Shown here: one piece after another, positions 16,895 through 22,936 of the stretch | How positions within the stretch are numbered: position 1 is the stretch's first letter | How the letters are laid out: each line of letters opens with the position of its first letter | DNA from: Bacteroidota bacterium | GTDB taxonomy: Bacteria > Bacteroidota > Bacteroidia > Bacteroidales > FEN-979 | Assembly: GCA_026391355.1 (NCBI GenBank) | Contig: JAPLDH010000074.1 | Span: 1 to 64,000, forward strand | DNA: 64,000 nucleotides | Reading direction: 5' to 3' | Position numbers and translations under genes: made by a program | Notes under the pieces: generated by a model | The model's input: the letters and a program-made list of their open reading frames with translations, nothing else | The model's database searches: none | Told to the model about the DNA's origin: nothing

Positions 16895-17270
16895 TTCCAA
16901 AGGCCGGACGACATTTCCAGATACCAGGAAACGGTCCGGTATATACATTATTAAGGAAAACGATAAAATTGTGTATGTAGGGTCATCCCGGACCAATCTC
17001 TATAGGACCCTATACCGGCACTTTGAGCATTGGAAGCACCGCACCCAGGAAGTTGTTACCTACGTTAACAAGATGAACCGGCAGCGTTATACGGTTCGTA
17101 TTGTTCTCTGTACTGCAGTACAGGCGATAAGGTTAGAACGTGCCCTGGTGATCCGTCACAAGCCCAGGGATAACGAAAATAAGTTTAAGCAGTACACCCT
17201 CGACGTGATCGACAAGCGCACCCTGAAAACCTACGAAGAAATTTCGCTGTATTCAGTGGCGCCTTTTTAA
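16881..17270 (+). CDS. GIY-YIG nuclease-domain protein
   Basis: A 129-residue protein. After a short basic N-terminus it shows RSGIYIIKEN and KIVYVGSS (GIY and YVG halves of the GIY-YIG motif), then RTLYRHFEHW with the conserved Arg/His helix, and RLERALVIRHKPRDNENKF with the catalytic-type Glu and the N-terminal Asn region. GIY-YIG nucleases nick or cut DNA and are often found in homing or mobile elements. The ATG lies within a 30-bp repeat copy, so its first residues (MSTST) come from the repeat. The nuclease may act on those repeats, which is speculation. It is followed by a toxin-antitoxin pair in the same repeat-bounded unit. Confidence 0.8.
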   Translation: MSTSTSKGRTTFPDTRKRSGIYIIKENDKIVYVGSSRTNLYRTLYRHFEHWKHRTQEVVTYVNKMNRQRYTVRIVLCTAVQAIRLERALVIRHKPRDNENKFKQYTLDVIDKRTLKTYEEISLYSVAPF

Positions 17271-17302
17271 AAGATTGCAATATCTTTGTAAAAAAAAACA
17301 TT

Positions 17303-17509
17303 ATGACTGTACTTGTTGAAATTAACGAAAAGTCTAAAGCCGGCCGAAACTGGCTTAGAATTGCAAAAATATCTCCAGACTTTGCGCGGATACTGGATAA
17401 AAGCGAAAAAAACAAAAAAGAAACCTTAAAAGCTATCGCAGAAGCAAAGCAGGGTAAAGGGAAATCATTTAAGAGTGTAAAGGACTTAATGAATGATCTT
17501 AACAGTTAA
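17303..17509 (+). CDS. Putative antitoxin of a YafQ-like pair
   Basis: A 68-residue protein, NEKSKAGRNWLRIAKISPDF then ETLKAIAEAKQGKGKSFKSV and DLMNDLNS. The C-terminal EAxxGK(x)KxxKSVxDLM region is typical of small Bacteroidota antitoxins (DUF2683-like) placed before RelE/YafQ toxins. A TATCTTTG -7 element lies at 17281-17288, 15 bases before the ATG. The toxin gene begins 6 bases after its stop. The antitoxin is intact while the toxin has an early stop. Confidence 0.7.
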   Translation: MTVLVEINEKSKAGRNWLRIAKISPDFARILDKSEKNKKETLKAIAEAKQGKGKSFKSVKDLMNDLNS

Positions 17510-17515
17510 CCCATT

Positions 17516-17785
17516 ATGGAAATTTTACGGACTACCAAATTTAAAAAAGACTACCAGAAAATCCGCCTGATTGGATTTCCTGTTGAAGATTTCAAAATGG
17601 TAGTTGCAAAATTATCACAGGGTAAGCCGTTGCCACAAAAATTCAAAGATCATCCCCTTAAAGGTGAGTTTGCCGGGTGAGGGGAATGTCATCTGCAGTT
17701 TGATCTTTTGTTGATCTATCTGATCGATAAAAAGAGTAAAAAACTATTTCTTATTCGCATTGGAACTCATTCCATGCTTTTTTAG
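17516..17785 (+). pseudogene. YafQ/RelE-type mRNA interferase toxin with an in-frame TGA
   Basis: The frame opens MEILRTTKFKKDYQKIRLIG, continues KFKDHPLKGEFAG, meets TGA at codon 55 (17678-17680), and then continues in frame GECHLQFDLLLIYLIDKKSK to RIGTHSMLF-stop. The YafQ pattern DHxLxGxxxG(R)ECH...LLIY...GTHSxLF is complete except that the usual Arg before ECH is a stop. A single CGA to TGA change explains it. Both catalytic-side His regions are preserved, so inactivation is recent. The expected length of 89 residues matches the family (about 90). Other genes here use TGA as stop, so recoding is unlikely. Confidence 0.85.
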
Positions 17786-17995
17786 CCTTCTCCGTTCAAT
17801 CAGTTTTATTGTATTTTCACGCGCTTTCCGTGCATCTTTCAGCAACTTTTCGCAGTCAGTGATCATGTATGACAACGTCGCGTCGATCCTGCTCCAGTTT
17901 TTTTCCGTTTGCTCCAGATCAGTATTGATTGAATTTTTATAGCTTTCCAGGTTCTCAACCAGTTTTGTTATAAAAACTTTGTCACGTTTGTTCAT
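17744..17995 (-). CDS. Hypothetical coiled-coil protein
   Basis: An 83-residue, strongly helical and charged protein (NKRDKVFITKLVENLESYKN, later KLLKDARKARENTIKLIERR). It is convergent with the YafQ pseudogene and overlaps its last 42 bases. It lies within the repeat-bounded unit between 30-bp copies 5 and 6. No family is recognised; a small regulatory or antitoxin-like role would fit the setting. The predicted protein looks real because it has amphipathic periodicity and no odd composition. Confidence 0.5.
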   Translation of the reverse strand: MNKRDKVFITKLVENLESYKNSINTDLEQTEKNWSRIDATLSYMITDCEKLLKDARKARENTIKLIERRRLKKHGMSSNANKK

Positions 17996-18055
17996 GTGTT
18001 TTTTTTATTTAGAACTCAACCTAACAATTTCTGCTGAGCGAAAAAGTAGGTTTCA

Positions 18056-18085
18056 GTGATCGGAATCCTACGTGGCCACTTCAAC
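18056..18085 (+). repeat. 30-bp repeat, copy 6
   Basis: GTGATCGGAATCCTACGTGG then CCACTTCAAC, identical to copies 1, 2 and 4. It lies 1,191 bp after copy 5. Its last base is shared with the stop codon of the small minus-strand gene 18085-18249. Confidence 0.9.
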
Positions 18086-18249
18086 TAATAAACGGCACCC
18101 GGAGGATAACAACTCTTTACCTTTTTGGCAAAGCGGCGTCCGATTCTGCGAATGTTGTCGCGCTCCTCTTCAGTCATTGCTTCCCAACGCTTTTTGGCTT
18201 CTTCTTCGATTTTACGAACCTTTTCTTCTATTTCTGGTGTGGAAAACAT
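18085..18249 (-). CDS. Small charged protein between repeat copies 6 and 7
   Basis: A 54-residue protein starting MFSTPEIEEKVRKIEEEAKK, then RWEAMTEEERDNIRRIGRRF and ending YPPGAVY. The track ORF extends to 18435, but its first 60 residues are translated repeat and leader. A TAAATTTG -7 element at 18271-18278 favours the ATG at 18249 (or 18255). It is helical and charged, of antitoxin-like size, with no recognised family. The stop codon abuts repeat copy 6 and its upstream region ends at copy 7, so gene and promoter form one repeat-bounded unit. Confidence 0.5.
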   Translation of the reverse strand: MFSTPEIEEKVRKIEEEAKKRWEAMTEEERDNIRRIGRRFAKKVKSCYPPGAVY

Positions 18250-18270
18250 TATCATTCTGGTATAGAACTG

Positions 18271-18304
18271 CAAATTTACAACACTTTTAACCGGTTTTCC
18301 CAAA
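18271..18304 (-). promoter_or_regulatory. Promoter of the small repeat-bounded gene
   Basis: On the minus strand GTTTGGG lies about 20 nt before TAAATTTG (18278-18271), fitting the Bacteroidota consensus. The start codon follows about 15-22 bases later. Confidence 0.5.
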
Positions 18305-18406
18305 CCATTCAAAAATATTTCAATCCCTCCCAAAGAGAACGTCATGGGAAAGTTGAAAGCGATCTCCCGGTTTCTTAACCGGTTGCCCAAAATTACCTGT
18401 GTTTCA

Positions 18407-18436
18407 GAGATCGGAATCCTACGCTGCTGTTTCAAC
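18407..18436 (+). repeat. 30-bp repeat, diverged copy 7
   Basis: GAGATCGGAATCCTACGCTG then CTGTTTCAAC. The outer halves are conserved and the centre changed. It shares the preceding TTTCAG with copy 6. It closes the repeat-bounded region. Confidence 0.75.
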
Positions 18437-18512
18437 CTGAAGATTTTTTATTGAGACGTAAACATATCCGGTTGGATCTATTTGTATCTTTGTATCTATA
18501 AGTGGTTGTCCT

Positions 18513-18620
18513 ATGGATTTCATATATTCTCTGATCGGTTATACTTTCGTTATCGGATGTTGTATTGCTATGATTAGTATCATATGGGACGGTATCAGAA
18601 TTGCCCTTGATAAAGATTAA
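18513..18620 (+). CDS. Possible small membrane peptide
   Basis: A 35-residue ORF, MDFIYSLIGYTFVIGCCIAM then SIIWDGIRIALDKD, with one strong hydrophobic helix and a charged C-terminus. TATCTTTG, a -7-like element, lies about 25 bases upstream. No homologue is recognised and chance is possible. Confidence 0.35.
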   Translation: MDFIYSLIGYTFVIGCCIAMISIIWDGIRIALDKD

Positions 18621-18716
18621 TCTCCATAGACTTTTATGAGCTTAAACGATTGCAATCTCATATAACTAGATCAACGAATGTTGGCGTGAGTGTGAGTGTC
18701 AATGAAATATTTTTTG

Positions 18717-18960
18717 TCAAAAGGATTCAATTTGCCGGTTTAAAGTCCCGCTATTACTTAGGTCTTTGATGATTTCGGCTGCCGTTTGTTTTGACTTACA
18801 GGCAACAAATGCAATAAAAGGATTTCTTTCTGTCATTGATGTAAGTCAAAACTGAAAGAGAATGTTTAGAAATGAGGTCAAGCATATTGCTTGGGCTTAG
18901 ATTGTCCAGTAGCCATAAGTAACCCTCAAGTAGTGTCGTATTTATTTCTATCACTTTCAT
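18717..18960 (-). pseudogene. Antitoxin-like gene with a frameshift
   Basis: The minus-strand frame opens MKVIEINTTLLEGYLWLLDN and SPSNMLDLISKHSLSV, then shifts by one base near 18820-18845. It resumes as AFVACKSKQTAAEIIKDLSN and ends NRQIESF-stop. The layout (EINT.. LLDN.. LDLISKLS.. AEEII..NRQIE(A/S)F) is that of a common Bacteroidota antitoxin of about 80 residues that normally precedes a PIN toxin. No toxin follows, so this is a solo relic. The function is recognised from pattern memory only. Confidence 0.55.
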
Positions 18961-19096
18961 TTTAGAGCTGGTTAATTGATGATAAAAATGGAATAAAAAA
19001 TGTAGCGATTTTCTTCCTTAATTCGTCAGATAATTTTGTAATAAGATTATTTATCGGGGGTTTATTCAAATTATTGCCTAGCGCGTTTTTACCCTG

Positions 19097-21640
19097 TTAA
19101 TACCTTACAAGTTTTGCAGTACCACTCACCCCTTCCGAATCTGTGATCTTTAGAAAACTGATTCCTGACGGAATTTCCATCTGATCAGGACGGTATGTTG
19201 TACCGGTGGTTAGGATGCCTTCCGACAATACTTTTCCATCAATACTGATCAACTGATAGTGGAATATTTTTTCTTCCGGGTTGCTCACAACGGAAACCCT
19301 GAACCAATCTGAAAAAGGATCGGGGAAAATGGTGACCTTTATCTGGCCGAAGATAGCAAAGTGGGGGATGATAGAAGAAGTTGAATCTGTCCCAAGTTTT
19401 ATTCCGTTCCCGAATGCGGTTACCCAAACTTCGCCATCTTTAAAGGGATTATAGAAGACTCTCATCGGGTGCCGAAACGGATAGTTTGCTACCTGGGTGA
19501 ATACCGGATTTCCGGCGGTTGCATTGGCAGAATACCAAAGGCCTTCCGTTTCGGTGGTCATGTACATTTCATCAGGATTTCCGGGTCGGATGGTGCATGA
19601 GTTCACCCTGTAATCATCCTGTATCCGTATCCAGTTCAGCCCTTTATCCGTGGTTTTGTACAATCCTCCTGTCCCATTGATACCGGATGTTCCCCAACCC
19701 TGGAAAACACAGGCGTACCAGGTGTTTTGTGAAACATCGTTGGGGTCAACCACCACATCCTGTGTCCAGAACCGCATGTTGGTATGGGAACGATATGACC
19801 AGGAAGAAGAAGTATAATTGTAATAACACACCCCGGAACTATCCGTGAACGAAGAACCGGTGGTCGGTTTCCGGGCCGAAAAACTGACTACAAGGTCACC
19901 GTTATTCAATACGTTGATCATATCGGGATGGCCATTGCAAATGGGGGGATTTGTCATTTTTGTCCAGATGGAAGAAGTTCCTGCATCCAGGTTATTTGTG
20001 ACATAAATGCCTCCGATGGTACCCTTGTTGTGATGAAGAACACTGGCATACATCCGGTTTGCATTTGACGGATCAATGGCGATCCAGACCACGGGATGGT
20101 TGAAATTATGCAATACGGAAAAGCTGATCCCGTTGTCGGTGGAATACCAGACTGCACCGGTTCCTGCGTCGATCTGGGCATCATATATGCGGGTAGACTG
20201 GTAGATATCATGAACGTTTGAGGTGGCCGCGTAACTATTCCCGTTGGTATGCTTAATCAGGCAATAGACCGTATTCTGGGTGAGGTTGGGGATAAATTTC
20301 CAGCTCTGTCCCTTGTCATCGCTCATGATCCCGTTTATATCAGAATATCCTGCAAACAGATGAAGGCTGTCCGTCCAGATGATCTGCCAGCAGGAGGTAT
20401 TTTCCATTCCGGAGGAGTGGTATTTCTTTTCCTTTGGGGTTGGCACATTCATCGTGTTCTGATCAGCCGGCGAAAGGTATTGTTGCGCCCATGTTGTACC
20501 GCCATCAGTAGTGATGTGGCCAAAGCCATAATCAGTGAACATGACCGTATTGGCGTCGTCATAAGCGACGGTGAACCCAAATGGCGCTTCTGCATATCCC
20601 CATCCGTGATCACCTCCTGATCCGCACCATCCGGTGTAGATGTTTTGGTTATTGACGGCAATGAAGACATGGGACCAGGAACCACCGGCGGTGGATTTCA
20701 TCACGATGGGATTCCCCGCGGCGCTTCCCCCGCTGATATATGCAATATCAATGTTGTTGGAGGCCATTCCGATGAAAACGGGAAAATCGCTGCCGATGCT
20801 GATCCCCGATATCCGGCTGGACCATGACCCATTGGCATTATCCATCTGGTAGATCCCTTTCATCGCGTTCCAGTAATTGTCGCCATAAGTATAACCGGCC
20901 CAAACATTCGCTGAAGTGAGGCAAAGGAACCGGAGAGTTCCGCTTTGCTTAGCCCCTGCAAAGGAAAGGATATACTCGCCGGAAGGGATACCGGTAACGG
21001 ACATCGTTGAAAATGTCTGTCCTCCATTAGAGGAGAGCAGCAGTCCATCGTTTGTGCCTATGTAAATATTCTGATTGTCGAAAAATGCCCCTGCAATATG
21101 GTTGCCGGCGCCTGAGGAGATATTCGTATGGACGAAGTGGAAGGTAATCCCTCCGTCGTTCGAAAACCAGATTGTCCCGTAATCGGCGATAATCAGGTGA
21201 CCGGGGTTGTTGTAGTCGGCCAGAAGCCTTAAAAGTCCTCCGTTTGGCTGCAATGGATAAGGGTTACCGGCGAGTACATTCCAGGAATTTCCTCCGTCGG
21301 TGCTTTTCATCGGACGGATATAATCCATCCCGTTTATGGAGGTATAATCCACCGTGTACCGGATATTGGGATCGCTGGTAAACTGAATACAGGCATCATG
21401 GCCACCCTGAATTTTCAGGAAATTGACTTCCGCCCAACTGCCGCCCCTGTCGGAGGAGTGGAAAAGTTCGCTCATATCGCAGGCCATGTAGATCTCATTG
21501 TGATCAGCAGGATTGATGGAGGGGGAATACAAAGCGCCGCCTCCGCCGATTCCAAGGGTACTCCAGGCAGCCGGAACCTGGGCGGAAACTACTGAAATGA
21601 AAAGGGAAAAGCAAAGAGTAATAATGATGGATTTTTTCAT
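19097..21640 (-). CDS. Secreted GH74/sortilin-like beta-propeller protein with T9SS domain
   Basis: An 847-residue protein with a signal peptide ending VSAQ. It contains many propeller blades with the BNR-like pattern SxDxGxTW (HSSDRGGSW, KSTDGGNSW, FSNDGGITF, KTTDKGLNW). The opening GIGGGGALYSPSINPADHNE is like GH74 xyloglucanases and related two-propeller proteins. The catalytic Asp pair cannot be assigned, so activity is uncertain. Residues about 770-847 (TIFPDPFSDWFRVSV ... GISFLKITD) form a type A T9SS sorting domain, so the protein should reach the cell surface. It stands alone with no co-oriented neighbour close by. Confidence 0.75.
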   Translation of the reverse strand: MKKSIIITLCFSLFISVVSAQVPAAWSTLGIGGGGALYSPSINPADHNEIYMACDMSELFHSSDRGGSWAEVNFLKIQGGHDACIQFTSDPNIRYTVDYTSINGMDYIRPMKSTDGGNSWNVLAGNPYPLQPNGGLLRLLADYNNPGHLIIADYGTIWFSNDGGITFHFVHTNISSGAGNHIAGAFFDNQNIYIGTNDGLLLSSNGGQTFSTMSVTGIPSGEYILSFAGAKQSGTLRFLCLTSANVWAGYTYGDNYWNAMKGIYQMDNANGSWSSRISGISIGSDFPVFIGMASNNIDIAYISGGSAAGNPIVMKSTAGGSWSHVFIAVNNQNIYTGWCGSGGDHGWGYAEAPFGFTVAYDDANTVMFTDYGFGHITTDGGTTWAQQYLSPADQNTMNVPTPKEKKYHSSGMENTSCWQIIWTDSLHLFAGYSDINGIMSDDKGQSWKFIPNLTQNTVYCLIKHTNGNSYAATSNVHDIYQSTRIYDAQIDAGTGAVWYSTDNGISFSVLHNFNHPVVWIAIDPSNANRMYASVLHHNKGTIGGIYVTNNLDAGTSSIWTKMTNPPICNGHPDMINVLNNGDLVVSFSARKPTTGSSFTDSSGVCYYNYTSSSWSYRSHTNMRFWTQDVVVDPNDVSQNTWYACVFQGWGTSGINGTGGLYKTTDKGLNWIRIQDDYRVNSCTIRPGNPDEMYMTTETEGLWYSANATAGNPVFTQVANYPFRHPMRVFYNPFKDGEVWVTAFGNGIKLGTDSTSSIIPHFAIFGQIKVTIFPDPFSDWFRVSVVSNPEEKIFHYQLISIDGKVLSEGILTTGTTYRPDQMEIPSGISFLKITDSEGVSGTAKLVRY

Positions 21641-21740
21641 TGTGCTGGGTTTATAAATTCACCTACCCCCTTACGGAGCTGACTAAAAAGACTATTTCAT
21701 CGCGAAGACTCCAAGACGCTAAAAAATCAAATGGTATGAA

Positions 21741-21841
21741 CCTCAGGGCAAGCCCTGAACCCAATTCCGCTGCAAGCAGCGGGGAATTAACCCAAATACC
21801 CACCCCTTAATCCCCTCCCTAAAATTAGGGAGGGGGTGGGT
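21741..21841 (+). repeat. Dispersed ~100-bp repeat, copy 2
   Basis: Starts CCTCAGGGCAAGCCCTGAAC, continues through TGCAAGCAGCGGGGAATTAA and ends in the palindrome CCCTCCCTAAAATTAGGGAG. It is the inverse of 5784-5892. The rest of 21641-21936 shows no gene. Confidence 0.8.
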
Positions 21842-21936
21842 ACATTAAATCTCTGATTTTGGGTTCTTTGCGTCTCCGCGTCTTTGCGGTTAATTCTTCT
21901 TTTTTTCTTTTTGTCAACCAATAAAGAGGAAGAAAA

Positions 21937-22578
21937 TTAGTTTGTTACCTGGTTAGCAACCTCCTGAACCGCTCCGTTTTTTATATCATCATAGAATTTT
22001 GCAAAGGTAACCTGCATATAAGGCAGAAGCCATAATAGCCCGATCCCCAGGGTAAGAATGCACAATAACCCCCAACCGATAAAGCGTAAACCGAGGCAGA
22101 AATATTTCCACTTATATCCAACCATCATCTTTTGACTTTTCTGGAGGGCATTCATAGCTGTGATGTTATTGTCTTCCGCAAGGATAAAAAAGGTCTGTGA
22201 ATAAGCAAGCGCCATTATGATACCGGGAATGATCAGCAAAAGCATCCAGAGCATGACAAATAATAACATGAGCAGATAGGCCGTCAGGGCTACCCCGAAA
22301 TTCTGGAAACCGAGAAATAACTGGCCTAATGAGGCGCCCTGTTTCCGGGCAATGGACAGTGTGAAAATTGCCATCCCGATAGCCATTGGACCTGAAATGA
22401 TCAATGTGAAAATGCCTCCGGCAGCAGGGATCAGTCCAATCCCCCCGTGAAAGCCAAGCCCTCCTCCAAGTACTATGAAAATCAGCATATAAACCAGGTA
22501 GGTTCCTACGGCCAGTCCCCATTGACCTGATAATGCTTCCCTGGCCTGGTGCATTAATTCTCTGTTTGTAGTTTTCAT
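21937..22578 (-). CDS. DUF975-family integral membrane protein
   Basis: A 213-residue protein with about five to six membrane segments. It begins NRELMHQAREALSGQWGLAV, the typical DUF975 opening (an amphipathic Ala-rich helix ending at a Trp). The segment LLLIIPGIIMALAYSQTFFI, with the conserved P-G-I, also fits the family. The C-terminus has LPYMQVTFAKFYDDI, again typical. Function of the family is not known. It is transcribed away from tRNA-Leu(CAG). Confidence 0.8.
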   Translation of the reverse strand: MKTTNRELMHQAREALSGQWGLAVGTYLVYMLIFIVLGGGLGFHGGIGLIPAAGGIFTLIISGPMAIGMAIFTLSIARKQGASLGQLFLGFQNFGVALTAYLLMLLFVMLWMLLLIIPGIIMALAYSQTFFILAEDNNITAMNALQKSQKMMVGYKWKYFCLGLRFIGWGLLCILTLGIGLLWLLPYMQVTFAKFYDDIKNGAVQEVANQVTN

Positions 22579-22736
22579 GTTTTTACGGTTAATTGTGAAT
22601 AATGATGTTTGGTCTCTGTTGATGATCTGAACGGTGTTGAAGCAACCTTATCGTGATTTTCAGATGGCGAAAGGTATATAACTTTTTTATTTTCTGCAAA
22701 TGCTCTTTGTGGTTTGCAAAATCTTCCTAATTTTGC

Positions 22737-22787
22737 ACCCCACCCCACCCCCTCCCCCAAATGGGGGAGGGGTGCAGGGGTTGGGGC
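22737..22787 (+). repeat. Solo palindromic repeat related to the ends of the DUF559 element
   Basis: CACCCCACCCCACCCCCTCC, then CCCAAATGGGGGAGGGGTGC and AGGGGTTGGGG. The arms and flanking C/G-rich runs match the terminal repeats at 2092-2126 and 2690-2728, with a different loop. It lies immediately upstream of tRNA-Leu(CAG) and has no nuclease gene. Confidence 0.75.
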
Positions 22788-22792
22788 TCTTC

Positions 22793-22876
22793 GCCCAGAT
22801 GGCGGAATCGGTAGACGCGCTAGTTTCAGGGACTAGTATCCTTAAGGATGTGCAGGTTCGAGTCCTGTTCTGGGCA
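22793..22876 (+). tRNA. tRNA-Leu (anticodon CAG)
   Basis: An 84-nt class II tRNA. The acceptor GCCCAGA pairs with TCTGGGC, the anticodon stem CTAGT/ACTAG encloses TTCAGGG (anticodon CAG), the variable arm is long (TATCCTTAAGGATG), and the T arm is GCAGG-TTCGAGT-CCTGT. CCA is not encoded. Confidence 0.95.
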
Positions 22877-22882
22877 CAAAAA

Positions 22883-22922
22883 ATGAGAGTGTCTCAAAAG
22901 TTTGAGGCACTCTCTTTTTTTG
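22883..22922 (+). terminator. Rho-independent terminator after tRNA-Leu(CAG)
   Basis: GAGAGTGTCTC and GAGGCACTCTC form an 11-bp stem (one G-U pair), followed by seven T on the plus strand. A-rich sequence on the other side makes it a plausible terminator for the C10 peptidase gene on the minus strand too. Confidence 0.85.
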
Positions 22923-22936
22923 GCAGGACGTCCCTT

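Noticed and set aside
17516-17785. UGA read as an amino acid in the YafQ-like gene
   Set aside because: Many genes here end with TGA, no selenocysteine context is seen, and a CGA-to-TGA mutation explains it.
18250-18435. N-terminal 60 residues of the 116-residue minus-strand ORF
   Set aside because: They translate repeat copy 7 and the promoter region from a TTG; a -7 element points to the ATG at 18249 or 18255.
16311-18436. Integron cassette array with attC sites
   Set aside because: There is no integrase gene, and the repeat end (CTTCAAC) does not fit the attC core RYYYAAC at the purine position. A cassette-like layout remains, but not this known class.
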